From: an uncultured Cytophagales bacterium
GTDB lineage: Bacteria > Bacteroidota > Bacteroidia > Cytophagales > Cyclobacteriaceae
Assembly: GCA_913057175.1 (NCBI GenBank)
Contig: CAJXNP010000011.1
Coordinates: 124,001-188,000, forward strand
Direction of reading: 5' to 3'
Length of the DNA stretch: 64,000 nucleotides
This document shows positions 1-9,224 of this stretch, in pieces; the first letter of the stretch is position 1, and each line of letters opens with the position of its first letter. Made by a program: the position numbers and the translations under genes. The notes under the pieces are model-generated. The model searched no databases and was not told the DNA's origin. It saw only the letters and a program-made list of their open reading frames with translations.

Positions 1-1917
1 TTTTGGCAATTCAAATTCTAATGGCTCCCAAAAGGCATTGACCATTACGTGCAAAATTTCCCCTGCTTCAGGGTGATATAATGTAAAGGCAAGACTATGA
101 GAATTTTTAGACCAATCAGGCCGGTTAAGTTTCGTGCCGTGCCAGGTGATGTGAGGTTTGTCTATGTCTTCCGGAGTAGCCAGCAAATTTTCAATTCTAA
201 AAATTTGCTTGCCTTGAGTGTAGTGAATGATTTCCCGGGAAAATTTTAAGATTTCCTTATTTTTTTCAACAAGGGACCAATCAAACCAAGACAATTCGTT
301 ATCCTGGCAATAAGCGTTGTTGTTTCCCCTCTGTGTTCTGGCCACCTCATCTCCCATTAATATCATGGGTGTTCCTTGAGATAAAAAAGTAAGTGTTAGA
401 AAATTTTTGATCTGCCGTGTTCTAAGTTTGACGATTTCATTGTTTTCGGTAACACCTTCCTCCCCGCAATTCCAGCTGTAATTGTCATTTGCACCATCAC
501 GATTTTCCTCACCATTGTCTTCATTATGTTTTTCATTGTACGAAACCAGATCATTGAGTGTAAATCCATCGTGACAGGTCACAAAGTGAATGCTTCGATT
601 AGGCTCCCTGTTTGGAGAGGTGTAAATATCCGGACTCCCCATAATTCTTGAAGCAAATTTTGAAAGCATTCCGGGATCTCCTTTGACAAACTTGCGAACA
701 TCGTCCCTGTATTTACCATTCCATTCAGCCCATTTATCTCCTATAAATGTACCAACCTGGTAAAGCCCCGCTGCGTCCCATGCCTCAGCAATTATTTTAG
801 TTTTGGCTAAAACCGGGTCTGATTCAGTCTCCCATAAAACCGGTGGATTCTTCAAAGGCTCTCCATTTTCATCTCTTGACAGTACCGATGCCAAATCAAA
901 CCTAAACCCATCTATGTGGTATTCTGTTACCCAATTTCGCAAGCAATCACCAATCATCCTTCTGACAATACTGTGATTAGCATTGAGAGTGTTTCCACAT
1001 CCTGTATAATTCTTGTATTTAAGTTGATTCCGTTCCAGCATGTAATAGGCCTTGTTTTCAATCCCTTTAAAGGAAATTATTGGCCCATCGTGATTTCCCT
1101 CTGCTGTATGATTAAAGACTACATCTAGGATCACCTCAATGCCAACTTTATGAAAAGCTTTGACCAATGACCGGAATTCATCACATACTTTTACAGGATC
1201 TTTCTGATTGCTAAAGCCTGCATGAGGAGCAAAAAAAGCTATCGGACTGTATCCCCAATAATTTTCCCTACCTGGCATAGCATCCTGAGGATCAAACTGC
1301 TGAACCGGCATGAATTCGACACTGGTGATACCTAGCTCCTTTAGGTACGGGATCTTCTCAATCAATCCCAGATAAGTTCCCTTGATTTCTTCACTTATTC
1401 CGGAATTTGAGTGAGCAGTCATCCCTTTGACGTGGAGCTCGTAAATAACGGATTCTGAATAGGGAATATTTATAGGTTGATCATCTTCCCAATCAAACTC
1501 CAAAGGATTGATGACGACCGATTTTAATGCATTGGCAGTATTGTCACCCGGCACTTTGGCCATCTCTCGGTCATAATTATCAAAATTGGCAACTGCTCTT
1601 GTGTAAGGGTCAAGAATTAACTTATCGCCATCAAATCTGAGCCCCTCTTCAGGAATTGAAGGACCAAAAATTTTATATCCGTATAACTGACCAGACTTCA
1701 AACCGTCGATAAAAATATGCCAATAATAGAAGCTACGATGCTTGTCGGCACTCAAAGAATAGATTCTGCTGGGACTGGCATCTTCCTCCTTATCAAACAA
1801 CCAAAGCTCAACGTGTTCTGCGTTTTTTGAAAAGATGCTGAAATTCACTCCTTGCGAATAACAAGTAGCTCCTAGCGGATAAGCATTACCATCAGGATTG
1901 TTGATTAAATCAATCAT
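1..1917 (-). CDS. glgX: Glycogen debranching enzyme (GlgX/isoamylase type), C-terminus cut by window edge
   Basis: Reading from an ATG at 1917, the frame stays open for 639 codons to the window edge, so the C-terminal end is missing (the family is usually about 650-720 residues). It is a GH13 enzyme that hydrolyses alpha-1,6 branches of glycogen in the cytosol. The N-terminus carries the CBM48 beta-sandwich (YPLGATCYSQGVNFSIFSKN). The catalytic set is visible: nucleophile Asp341 in DGFRFDLAS, acid Glu378 in IIAEAWD, and the third Asp450 in FVTCHDGF. The last residues seen (VNAFWEPLEFELPK) match the family's C-terminal domain. It lies 34 bases downstream of a sugar-phosphatase-like HAD gene on the same strand, which suggests co-transcription and a shared role in storage-sugar turnover. 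Confidence 0.93.
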   Translation of the reverse strand, partial: MIDLINNPDGNAYPLGATCYSQGVNFSIFSKNAEHVELWLFDKEEDASPSRIYSLSADKHRSFYYWHIFIDGLKSGQLYGYKIFGPSIPEEGLRFDGDKLILDPYTRAVANFDNYDREMAKVPGDNTANALKSVVINPLEFDWEDDQPINIPYSESVIYELHVKGMTAHSNSGISEEIKGTYLGLIEKIPYLKELGITSVEFMPVQQFDPQDAMPGRENYWGYSPIAFFAPHAGFSNQKDPVKVCDEFRSLVKAFHKVGIEVILDVVFNHTAEGNHDGPIISFKGIENKAYYMLERNQLKYKNYTGCGNTLNANHSIVRRMIGDCLRNWVTEYHIDGFRFDLASVLSRDENGEPLKNPPVLWETESDPVLAKTKIIAEAWDAAGLYQVGTFIGDKWAEWNGKYRDDVRKFVKGDPGMLSKFASRIMGSPDIYTSPNREPNRSIHFVTCHDGFTLNDLVSYNEKHNEDNGEENRDGANDNYSWNCGEEGVTENNEIVKLRTRQIKNFLTLTFLSQGTPMILMGDEVARTQRGNNNAYCQDNELSWFDWSLVEKNKEILKFSREIIHYTQGKQIFRIENLLATPEDIDKPHITWHGTKLNRPDWSKNSHSLAFTLYHPEAGEILHVMVNAFWEPLEFELPK

Positions 1918-1951
1918 ATTTTATTCATGGTACGAGTAAGTGACAGAATTT

Positions 1952-2530
1952 TTATAAGTACATCCTTACATCTACCGCTTTCATGCCAGCTGTAACTGCG
2001 GCCTCAATGCCGGGGTCACCATCTTCGAATACGATACAATCTTTAGGCTGAACACTCATTAAATCTGCACACATTAAAAATGTATCAGGTGATGGTTTAC
2101 CATTTAGAACATCATCCTTTGTTACGACCACATCAAAATACTTTTCCAAATCCAACAATGCCAGTATTTCCAGTGTATGAGACCTTGGACTTCCGGTTCC
2201 TATTGCCATTGGGATTTTATGGAAATTGTATTCTACAATCTCCAAAACTTGTCTGATGGGTTTCACCAAAGACATCTTCTTTTGATATGCATCTTCTTTT
2301 AGCTTACTGTGATAATCCGGAATGAAGTCTGTTCCAAATTCTTCGTTGATCAAGCTAAATATTTTTTCTGACGGAACTCCTGCATATTTATAAAATATTT
2401 CGTCCGTAAATTCAAAATTTTTGAGAGATGTGATTTCTTTCCAGGCTATTTTATGTACAGGCATGGAATCTACTAGCGTTCCATCTAAATCAAATATTAA
2501 TCCCCTGGCTTCCGGGTATTTCTTTTCCAT
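1952..2530 (-). CDS. HAD-superfamily phosphatase/beta-phosphoglucomutase-like protein
   Basis: A 192-residue HAD hydrolase, subfamily IA. Motif I is LIFDLDGTLVDS (Asp14 nucleophile, Asp16), motif II lies in GTGSPRSHT, the motif III Lys is in GKPSPDTF, and motif IV is VFEDGDPGIEAA. A small helical cap sits between motifs I and II. The family includes beta-phosphoglucomutases and sugar-phosphate phosphatases; the sequence alone does not fix the substrate. It starts at an ATG at 2530, after the rplY terminator, and is followed 34 bases later by the glycogen debranching gene. A sugar phosphate of glycogen or maltose metabolism is therefore a reasonable guess, but only an inference. Confidence 0.88.
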   Translation of the reverse strand: MEKKYPEARGLIFDLDGTLVDSMPVHKIAWKEITSLKNFEFTDEIFYKYAGVPSEKIFSLINEEFGTDFIPDYHSKLKEDAYQKKMSLVKPIRQVLEIVEYNFHKIPMAIGTGSPRSHTLEILALLDLEKYFDVVVTKDDVLNGKPSPDTFLMCADLMSVQPKDCIVFEDGDPGIEAAVTAGMKAVDVRMYL

Positions 2531-2596
2531 TTGAAGATTCTAATGTAGTTCTATTAAAATGAAGAAAGGTGAACTGTGAGCAATTATCAATAATAA

Positions 2597-2624
2597 CAAA
2601 AAAGGCCGGATTAAACCCAGCCTT
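2597..2624 (-). terminator. Rho-independent terminator after rplY
   Basis: On the minus strand AAGGCTGG and CCGGCCTT form an 8-bp stem with one G-U pair, around the loop GTTTAAT, followed by a run of T. It starts about 25 bases after the rplY stop and separates rplY from the HAD gene. Confidence 0.75.
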
Positions 2625-2649
2625 CTCATATAAATAGTCAGAATATTTT

Positions 2650-3294
2650 CTACTCTTCTGAAGAGCCTTCGCCTTCCTGAGATTCTGAAGCTCCTTCCTC
2701 TGCTGCTTCCAGATCTTCTTCCTCTTCTTCGCCAGCACCACCACCTCGCAGAGCTCTTGGGATAGCAACGGTTGCAATAGTAACAAGGTCTCCATTTAAA
2801 ACCTCATAATCACCCTTTTGTAAGCTTCCAATCTTCACTGATTTTCCAAGGTCCAATCCACTTACGTCAACTGTGATACTTTCAGGCATATTGGCGGGTA
2901 ACGCCTTTACAGAAATTTTTCTGAGTTTCTGCATCAACCTACCACCTTTGATAATACCAGGTGCTGTTCCTTGAAATTTTATTGGAATATCCATTTTGAT
3001 TTGCTTGTCATCAAATAGCTGCAGAAAATCTGCATGCAAAATCACCTCACTTACCGGGTGATACTGAATATCCTGTAAAATCGCATTATACTCTTCACCT
3101 TCGATATTAAGCTTGACAAAAGCTACATTTGGTGTGTAAACCAGATCTTTAAACAAATACATTGGTGCATGAAAATGTAATTGCTCTTTTCCTCCGTACA
3201 AAACGCATGGTGCATTACCCTCAGCTCTAAGCTGCTTCGAATAAGACTTACCGAGATTTGCTCTTTTATACCCTATAATCTCTACTGTTCTCAT
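2650..3294 (-). CDS. rplY: 50S ribosomal protein L25/general stress protein Ctc
   Basis: A 214-residue protein of the long (CTC) form of L25, which binds 5S rRNA in the large ribosomal subunit. The N-terminal half is the L25 beta-barrel (GKSYSKQLRAEGNAPCVLYG, then HADFLQLF). The C-terminal half is the TL5/CTC beta domain (APGIIKGGRLMQKLRKISV). The tail of about 30 residues is very rich in Glu, Gly and Ser (from about residue 185), as is common in Bacteroidota L25. It starts at ATG 3294, only 10 bases after the prs stop, so prs-rplY is one transcription unit ending at the 2597-2624 hairpin. Confidence 0.95.
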   Translation of the reverse strand: MRTVEIIGYKRANLGKSYSKQLRAEGNAPCVLYGGKEQLHFHAPMYLFKDLVYTPNVAFVKLNIEGEEYNAILQDIQYHPVSEVILHADFLQLFDDKQIKMDIPIKFQGTAPGIIKGGRLMQKLRKISVKALPANMPESITVDVSGLDLGKSVKIGSLQKGDYEVLNGDLVTIATVAIPRALRGGGAGEEEEEDLEAAEEGASESQEGEGSSEE

Positions 3295-3304
3295 TGTTTT
3301 AAAA

Positions 3305-4237
3305 TTAAATTTGTATAAATAATGAATTTATTGATTCGTGTTTATGGGTCTTGCGAATACACGTTGCAAACATTTGTGCAACACTAATGACTTCAATTTT
3401 ATCACTTTTCCTTTTTAATGGAATGGTATCCGTAACGACTAATTTTTCAAGTGCTGAATTTTCAATGTTGTCGTAAGCCTTTCCAGACAGAATGGGGTGC
3501 GTGCAAATGGCTCTTACAGAATTTGCCCCTTCTTTCATGATAATATCAGCTGCTTTTGACAATGTACCACCGGTATCAATTATGTCATCGATCAGGATCA
3601 CATCTTTATCCTTTACCGTCCCAATTATTCTCATATCGCCAATTTCATTCGGACGATTACGGTACTTGTCGCAAATAACCATTTCAGCTCCGAAATGGGA
3701 TGCATATGCTCTGACCCTCTTGGTACCACCTACATCAGGAGATGCAAAAAGCAAATTACCTGTATCCAACTTCTGAATGTATGGTATGAAAATATACGAT
3801 CCGTACAGGTGATCAACTGGTATGTCAAAAAAGCCCTGGATCTGTCCGGCATGTAAATCACAAGTCATTAACCTGTCTGTACCAGCTGCAGTTAGCAAAT
3901 TGGCCATTAACTTCGCAGCTATGGCAATTCTTGGCCTATCCTTTCTATCTTGTCTGGCATAGCCATAATATGGAACTACTACCGTCACATATTTAGCACT
4001 GGCTCGCTTTGCAGCGTCGATCATCAACAAAAGCTCAACAATGTTATCGGCTTCTCCGAACATCGATCCTATTAAAAATACGTCACAACCCCTGACCGAT
4101 TCCTTGAAAAATGGAACAATCTCTCCATCGCTAAATTTTTGAATGACCATGGCGCCAAGTGGTTTACCATATTCGTTCGCTATTTTTTCAGCAAGATAGA
4201 GCGATCCTGAGCTAGAAAATATTTTAACCTTTGACAT
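3305..4237 (-). CDS. prs: Ribose-phosphate pyrophosphokinase
   Basis: A 310-residue PRPP synthetase, the usual length. It transfers pyrophosphate from ATP to ribose 5-phosphate to give PRPP for nucleotide, histidine and tryptophan synthesis. Visible motifs are the flexible-loop region YYGYARQDRKDRPR, the CDLHAGQIQGFFDIPVDHL helix region, and the PRPP-binding loop VILIDDIIDTGGTL. The ATG at 4237 is the only sensible start. It lies between a tRNA-Gln gene upstream and rplY 10 bases downstream. The PRPP it makes feeds HisG, encoded further along the window. Confidence 0.97.
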   Translation of the reverse strand: MSKVKIFSSSGSLYLAEKIANEYGKPLGAMVIQKFSDGEIVPFFKESVRGCDVFLIGSMFGEADNIVELLLMIDAAKRASAKYVTVVVPYYGYARQDRKDRPRIAIAAKLMANLLTAAGTDRLMTCDLHAGQIQGFFDIPVDHLYGSYIFIPYIQKLDTGNLLFASPDVGGTKRVRAYASHFGAEMVICDKYRNRPNEIGDMRIIGTVKDKDVILIDDIIDTGGTLSKAADIIMKEGANSVRAICTHPILSGKAYDNIENSALEKLVVTDTIPLKRKSDKIEVISVAQMFATCIRKTHKHESINSLFIQI

Positions 4238-4255
4238 TTACCTATCGGAGATAAA

Positions 4256-4285
4256 ACAAAAATTCCCGAATAATTTACTCGGGAT
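4256..4285 (-). terminator. Terminator-like hairpin after tRNA-Gln
   Basis: On the minus strand ATCCCGA and TTCGGGAAT form a short GC stem around a loop of about 9 nt, followed by TTTTTGTTTT. It lies just past the tRNA 3' end and before prs, so it may end the tRNA transcript or partly attenuate read-through into prs. Confidence 0.6.
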
Positions 4286-4293
4286 TAAACAAG

Positions 4294-4366
4294 TTGCCCG
4301 ACTAGGGCTCGAACCTAGACTCTTCTGAACCAAAATCAGACGTGTTGCCAGTTACACCATCGGGCA
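4294..4366 (-). tRNA. tRNA-Gln, anticodon TTG
   Basis: The minus strand folds as a complete cloverleaf. The acceptor stem is TGCCCGA/TCGGGCA, the anticodon stem is TCTGA/TCAGA around loop TTTTGGT (anticodon TTG, reading CAA), and the T-arm is CTAGG TTCGAGC CCTAG. The discriminator base is A at 4294 and CCA is not encoded. A second tRNA-Gln, with anticodon CTG, lies at 43079-43150. Confidence 0.95.
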
Positions 4367-4489
4367 TTACAGAATTATTGCTTTTGTGATTTCACTGTGA
4401 CCTACGAAAAATCAATCTTTTACTGACCAAATTGCAGGCACATTGTACAAAGTCAATCCAAAAAATCCTCACTTGAAATTTTGGAGGTA

Positions 4490-4517
4490 CAAAGGTAGAA
4501 TTAATTTTCTATTTCAA
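4490..4517 (-). promoter_or_regulatory. Candidate Bacteroidota-type promoter upstream of tRNA-Gln/prs
   Basis: On the minus strand TTG (4517-4515), a 17-base spacer and TACCTTTG (4497-4490) fit the Bacteroidota primary-sigma pattern TTG-N17-22-TAnnTTTG. It sits about 120 bases before the tRNA. This is a sequence match only; another promoter nearer the tRNA is possible. Confidence 0.4.
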
Positions 4518-4543
4518 AAAAATTAATATTAAATATTAGTTTA

Positions 4544-6034
4544 TCAACCTTTGAATTTCGACTGGAAAAATTGTAAGGTATTGTCGATTAATGTGTTGAT
4601 ATCTGAAGAAATTTTAAAGTAGTACAATGGCACTAAAAAGAGACAGGTTGTGATCAAGCTCCTAACAAGAATATCTAAAACCAGATTTCCAAGATAAGGT
4701 ATTAAACGCAATGCAAAGAAAACCAAAATGGTAATTATGGTAATACCCAGGTATTTGAAGGTGTAAGGCTGATAACCAAATTTCATGTATAAAAAAATAT
4801 ACCTGATGAAGAAGTAGATCAGAATTGAAAATGCTGATGCCATTGCTGCCCCATTAATTCCATAAATGGGTATGAGCATCAGGTTTGTGATAACAATTGT
4901 TAATAAGTAAAATAGTATGAAGTATGTTTGATAGCGATAATATTTTGATAGCGCAATAATGTTTTCGCTTACTCCGGCAATCATTCGCATAACATTGGCA
5001 AACCCGATAATTACAATAACCCAATAGCCTATTTGATACGATTGGGGAAGAATCCGAAAGATGTTATCAATATTTACCACTAATCCTAGAAATATAAGCA
5101 GTGCGATAACTGCCTGAGTTAAGCAGCTCCTCTTATACATATCTTCCACCTTTTGAAAGTCTTTTACCTTAAACGCATCAGAAATAATAGTAGAGGCTAT
5201 TCGTGACATTCCTCTATTGGGCATTAAAATGAGAGTAGTAAAATTAAAAACTGTTACATAAACCCCAGTAGCGGCATCCCCCAAATAATCATTGATCATG
5301 ATGGTATCAATCTTAAGAGCTGCAAATCCACTTAGCCCTGTAACAAGTCCATATGCACTCCACGATACCATCTCCCTTAAATAAGTGGTTTTATATTCAC
5401 TGAATTTTGGGAGAATGTTAAAATCACCAAAGTAAATGAGGTGCATGATCAATGCAATCAGTACAATGATAAAGCCTACAAAATATACTTTAACATACCC
5501 GTCAAAATCGATGACATTGAGGATCAATAACACCAGACCGATTGTAAAAATTAATCGCAACCAAAATTCTTTCAGAGAGATGCCATAAATGGTACGATAC
5601 AGCATTGTATTATAGGTGTCAAATAAATTCCAGAAAATATGGACAAATGTTAATGGTAAGATCAGATAAATATATTGGGCAAAATCATGGGATTTCACAA
5701 CATACCTTTCTGAAAGCCAATTCTGTACAGGAAGGAAAATGGCCGACAATAAAAGAAAACCAAGGATGCCTACTGAAATAATTAGAAAAAGAAAGCCCTT
5801 GTGTTTTTCTCCTGAATTTCTGTAATAGGGAAAGAACTTTGTGATGGCACGTGTAAAACCTCCCACTCCAACCATCCCTAAAATAATTGCATAGGTCACA
5901 ATTAAATTTAAAGCCCCTATCTGTGATTCCGTTAAAAATTTAGGGTAAAGTATAGTAGTATTGACAAAACCAATGACAGCCCCTGCATAAATAAAAATTG
6001 TAGAGCTAATGGATTGTTTTATGAGAATTCCCAC
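4544..6034 (-). CDS. Polysaccharide flippase (Wzx/MATE-like membrane protein)
   Basis: A 496-residue integral membrane protein with about 12-14 hydrophobic segments throughout. It resembles the polysaccharide-biosynthesis (PST/Wzx) branch of the MOP exporters, which flip lipid-linked oligosaccharides across the inner membrane. The N-terminus KQSISSTIFIYAGAVIGFVN is typical of this family. It is the last gene of the nonulosonic-acid operon. The start is a GTG at 6034, two bases after the previous gene's TAA; no in-frame ATG occurs early, so GTG is the likely start. The likely cargo is a glycan made by the preceding genes (inference from context). Confidence 0.87.
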   Translation of the reverse strand: MGILIKQSISSTIFIYAGAVIGFVNTTILYPKFLTESQIGALNLIVTYAIILGMVGVGGFTRAITKFFPYYRNSGEKHKGFLFLIISVGILGFLLLSAIFLPVQNWLSERYVVKSHDFAQYIYLILPLTFVHIFWNLFDTYNTMLYRTIYGISLKEFWLRLIFTIGLVLLILNVIDFDGYVKVYFVGFIIVLIALIMHLIYFGDFNILPKFSEYKTTYLREMVSWSAYGLVTGLSGFAALKIDTIMINDYLGDAATGVYVTVFNFTTLILMPNRGMSRIASTIISDAFKVKDFQKVEDMYKRSCLTQAVIALLIFLGLVVNIDNIFRILPQSYQIGYWVIVIIGFANVMRMIAGVSENIIALSKYYRYQTYFILFYLLTIVITNLMLIPIYGINGAAMASAFSILIYFFIRYIFLYMKFGYQPYTFKYLGITIITILVFFALRLIPYLGNLVLDILVRSLITTCLFLVPLYYFKISSDINTLIDNTLQFFQSKFKG

Positions 6035-6036
6035 AT

Positions 6037-8067
6037 TTAAGAGCCTAAGATGTCATTAATTTTTTCCAAATTATCAAGCGTAATCCTATAAAGTTCTTCC
6101 TGTTTAACTGAAATGTATTGATCAATCAAATTCGCTTTTTCTTCATTTATTTTAAAAAAGGTTTCTGTTAAAGTATTTGACAATCTTTCCGGTTTTTCAG
6201 TTAAATCAACAAACCAGTCAACAGCATCAATATCCTCCAAAAAATACTTTAATTTATTATGAGTGCCAAGACTTATTATTCTGGTACCTACTCCAAAAGG
6301 AATCATCTGTGCATGACCACGTGCACCTAACACTATCTCCAATTTACTATAAAAATCAATTGTCTCCTTTGGCAAAGTATATTGTAAATTAACAGATTGA
6401 TACTTTATTTTAAATTTTTCGAGTACTAGCTCAAATTTTTCGTCTCCTTTCAAATGATTTATGTAATAAATTTTATACCCCTCTTTTTCTATTTCTTTCA
6501 GAAACTTTGCAAGTTCATCAAGTATTTGATATATATTTTCACCAAACCTCTTTTCATACCTATCAAAAGCAAGGTTTACTCCTACAGATTTGGGGATTTT
6601 ATTTGTATTCAGATTATAAAACTTGCTGATCACAGTAGTAGGGCATGGTTGGTAAATAACTTTATTTACCAAAGAAGGATCTATTAATTCTTTGACTTTT
6701 TGAATGCTTCCGTGATTTCTCAAACTAAAAAAGTTTGCCCTATCAATTAATCTATTTAAATTCTCAATGAACAAATCACCAGGTTTCTGTCCTTTGAAAA
6801 AGTTATACCCGATTGCATAAACTACTACAGGAACTTCAATTTCTTTAAGTTGATCTTTAGAAACAGCCCATTGCCAACCTGAAATGGTGTTCTTATTACT
6901 ATCAGGAAGTAATAATCCACCTCCTCCAATCAATAGATATTTACTTTTATTGACCTCTGAAATTACTTTTCCGGAAACCGGATTGTTAACACCTTTTAAA
7001 TTCCATCCATTGTTAAACCTGGAGTTAAAAACTTTTCTTACGCATTGAGACAGGACCGTATCTCCTGCATTTTCCCATGCCCGATAATAAGATACATGAG
7101 TTGCTTTTTTGTGAAGTGGCTTTTCCTCATTTTTTTTATATGCAATCGCCTTCAATCCAAATCCAGCTAATGTCGTATATCTTCTTAATTTTTCTTTTGT
7201 ATTACGCTGGAGAAATGGCTGGAGAACTAGTTGCCTAAACTTAGACTTTTCAAGTTTAAATAAATTAATCGCAGGAGTATAATTTATTACTTTCCTGGTA
7301 GTTTGACCTCTACTTTTATATTTCTTAAACTTGCTTTCATTAAATCTGGCCTTTTCATCCTTTACGGCATAGACATAAACTGACATACCGTAGTATCCTA
7401 GTGAAACTACATCAAATTTATTAGCCAATAAAGCATACATACTGGCAAGCGTAAAGTAATGCATATGAGGTTTCCATATTGTGAGTTTCATGTCACCATA
7501 TGAATGAAGGTCAAGAGATGGGCACTCGATTAGTAATGCTCCATTTTCATCAAGTAATTGATAACTCTTTTCTATGAACCTGTCCAAATACTGGATATGC
7601 TCGATTACATGAAATGAACATATCAGATCAAATTTTCTTTTGGGCTGAAACTCTTCAAACATTCCTGTATCCTGTTTGAAGAAATATTGCTTTTCTGAAA
7701 ATGAGGCATAAACTGGATCTGGTTCAAGTCCTGTAATACTTTTGCCTGATATTTTTAATAAATGCAGAAATGAACCAATTGAGCTTCCAACTTCTAATAC
7801 TTCATGATGCCGGGATAAAAAATCCTTATAAAATCCAATTCTTTCACCAGCCCTTTTATCAAGTTCCTTTATCTTTTCCTGAGTGGGTTCCAGACTTTTG
7901 CGTGCTTTTACACTAAATTCACCTGTTGAGTATACATCCTCATATTGATCCAAATTCTGAAAAAAATGACCACAATTTTGGCATTTATTTATCTTAAGAT
8001 TGAAATTATCTCGTGATAAAAGTTCTGTTGAAATAATTTTGGTACCATCACAAGTCGGACAATTCAT
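6037..8067 (-). CDS. Fusion protein: zinc-ribbon SAM methyltransferase plus polysaccharide pyruvyl transferase
   Basis: A 676-residue two-enzyme fusion. Residues 1-35 form a zinc ribbon (Cys3, Cys6, Cys29, Cys32). Residues about 80-240 are a class I methyltransferase of the sugar C-methyltransferase/Methyltransf_23 type (VLEVGSSIGSFLHLL, then SFHVIEHIQYLDRFIEKS). From about residue 325 comes a polysaccharide pyruvyl transferase domain (ENAGDTVLSQCVRKVF, LLIGGGGLLLP, VVVYAIGYNFFKGQKPGD, GARGHAQMIPFGVGTRIISL). Pyruvyl transferases add ketal pyruvate to sugars and in some cases mimic or modify sialic-type caps. ATG 8067 overlaps the NeuA stop by one base (TAATG), so translation is coupled. The two domains presumably modify the same glycan; the substrate cannot be read from the sequence. 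Confidence 0.85.
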   Translation of the reverse strand: MNCPTCDGTKIISTELLSRDNFNLKINKCQNCGHFFQNLDQYEDVYSTGEFSVKARKSLEPTQEKIKELDKRAGERIGFYKDFLSRHHEVLEVGSSIGSFLHLLKISGKSITGLEPDPVYASFSEKQYFFKQDTGMFEEFQPKRKFDLICSFHVIEHIQYLDRFIEKSYQLLDENGALLIECPSLDLHSYGDMKLTIWKPHMHYFTLASMYALLANKFDVVSLGYYGMSVYVYAVKDEKARFNESKFKKYKSRGQTTRKVINYTPAINLFKLEKSKFRQLVLQPFLQRNTKEKLRRYTTLAGFGLKAIAYKKNEEKPLHKKATHVSYYRAWENAGDTVLSQCVRKVFNSRFNNGWNLKGVNNPVSGKVISEVNKSKYLLIGGGGLLLPDSNKNTISGWQWAVSKDQLKEIEVPVVVYAIGYNFFKGQKPGDLFIENLNRLIDRANFFSLRNHGSIQKVKELIDPSLVNKVIYQPCPTTVISKFYNLNTNKIPKSVGVNLAFDRYEKRFGENIYQILDELAKFLKEIEKEGYKIYYINHLKGDEKFELVLEKFKIKYQSVNLQYTLPKETIDFYSKLEIVLGARGHAQMIPFGVGTRIISLGTHNKLKYFLEDIDAVDWFVDLTEKPERLSNTLTETFFKINEEKANLIDQYISVKQEELYRITLDNLEKINDILGS

Positions 8068-9224
8068 TAATTCTTTATTTTATCAAATATCAATTCAATA
8101 AACTCTCTTACAGCGCCTTCTCCTCCACTTCTCTTTAAAAGATAAATCCCAGGTATCTTTTTGACGGATTCCATTGCATTTGCCGGACAAGCAGCAATAC
8201 CGACATTCTTTAACAGCTCAAGATCATTTATATCATCACCTATATATGCTACCTCAGACAGGTCAATTTTTTCTTTGTCGCAAATTTCAATTGCTTTTTT
8301 TAATTTATCCTTCACACCCTGGTATAAAAAATCAAGCCCTAATTTTTCAGCTCTTCGGCTGTTAAGTTGTCTGTTTTCGGAAGTTAAAATACCGACCTTA
8401 ATGTTTTCCTTCTTTAAAAAACTTATCCCCATACCATCATATGTTGAAAATTTTTTAAGCTCATCTCCATTTTCTGAATAGTACATGCCCGCATCAGTTA
8501 GCACCCCATCAACATCCGTTAAAAACAGCTTTATCCGTATCAGATCATTTTCAAAATTATTGTGCTTTCTCAACAATTGTTCACCAATTAACCAATCATC
8601 CTCTTCATCAAGTTCAAAAAAAGTGTGCTCAGGCATTTCATAAACACCAATATTTCCGGAAATTCTGTTACGATTTGAAATGATATTGCTGACCTTATTA
8701 ATATAAAAGGCGCCATTCTCTACCAGGGTTCCTTTAAAATCCTGCCTTCTTGGTCTTTTGTTATAGTCATAATTTATAGGGGCACCGGTTTCATCCCAAA
8801 AAAACCTCTTAATTCTGCAGCAAGACAATAATGAGTCATGCCCGTTATCCATATAGATTTTATATGCTTTGTCAATATCTTCAGATTTTGTGAATGGAGA
8901 TGTTGCCTGGCAAAGGATAAAATCATCATCTCCTGAAAGATTTGAAAACGCCAAATACTCCAGGATAACTGATTCTGTTGAGGACTCATTATCAGCATTT
9001 TCTTTCTTACGATCGTAAATAGAAACCTTGTTAAAGTTAAATTTGCTGACGGCATCCTTTATTTCACTACAATCTGTGGCAACGATAATTTGATCAGCTG
9101 ATTTTGACTGCTGCAACGAATGCAAAATCCAATAAACAAGCGGCTTTCCACAAAAATCTTTTATGTTTTTCATCGGGATTGATTTACTACCGCATCTTAC
9201 CGGAACAAAAGCAATCAAAGACAT
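8067..9224 (-). CDS. neuA: Fusion protein: CMP-acylneuraminate cytidylyltransferase plus KdsC-like HAD phosphatase
   Basis: A 385-residue fusion. Residues 1-225 are a NeuA-type cytidylyltransferase with the nucleotide loop RCGSKSIPMKN (residues 10-20) and QATSPF; this domain activates a nonulosonic acid with CTP. Residues 230-385 are a C0-type HAD phosphatase like KdsC, with nucleophile Asp237 and Asp239 in LTDVDGVLTD, Thr281, Lys307, GDDIND at 329-334, and the KdsC tail GGEGAVREF. All HAD catalytic residues are present, so the domain looks active. An intact phosphatase suggests that the upstream synthase makes a 9-phosphate, as in the animal and KDN routes (inference). It directly abuts neuB (TAA then ATG) and overlaps the next gene by one base. 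Confidence 0.88.
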   Translation of the reverse strand: MSLIAFVPVRCGSKSIPMKNIKDFCGKPLVYWILHSLQQSKSADQIIVATDCSEIKDAVSKFNFNKVSIYDRKKENADNESSTESVILEYLAFSNLSGDDDFILCQATSPFTKSEDIDKAYKIYMDNGHDSLLSCCRIKRFFWDETGAPINYDYNKRPRRQDFKGTLVENGAFYINKVSNIISNRNRISGNIGVYEMPEHTFFELDEEDDWLIGEQLLRKHNNFENDLIRIKLFLTDVDGVLTDAGMYYSENGDELKKFSTYDGMGISFLKKENIKVGILTSENRQLNSRRAEKLGLDFLYQGVKDKLKKAIEICDKEKIDLSEVAYIGDDINDLELLKNVGIAACPANAMESVKKIPGIYLLKRSGGEGAVREFIELIFDKIKN

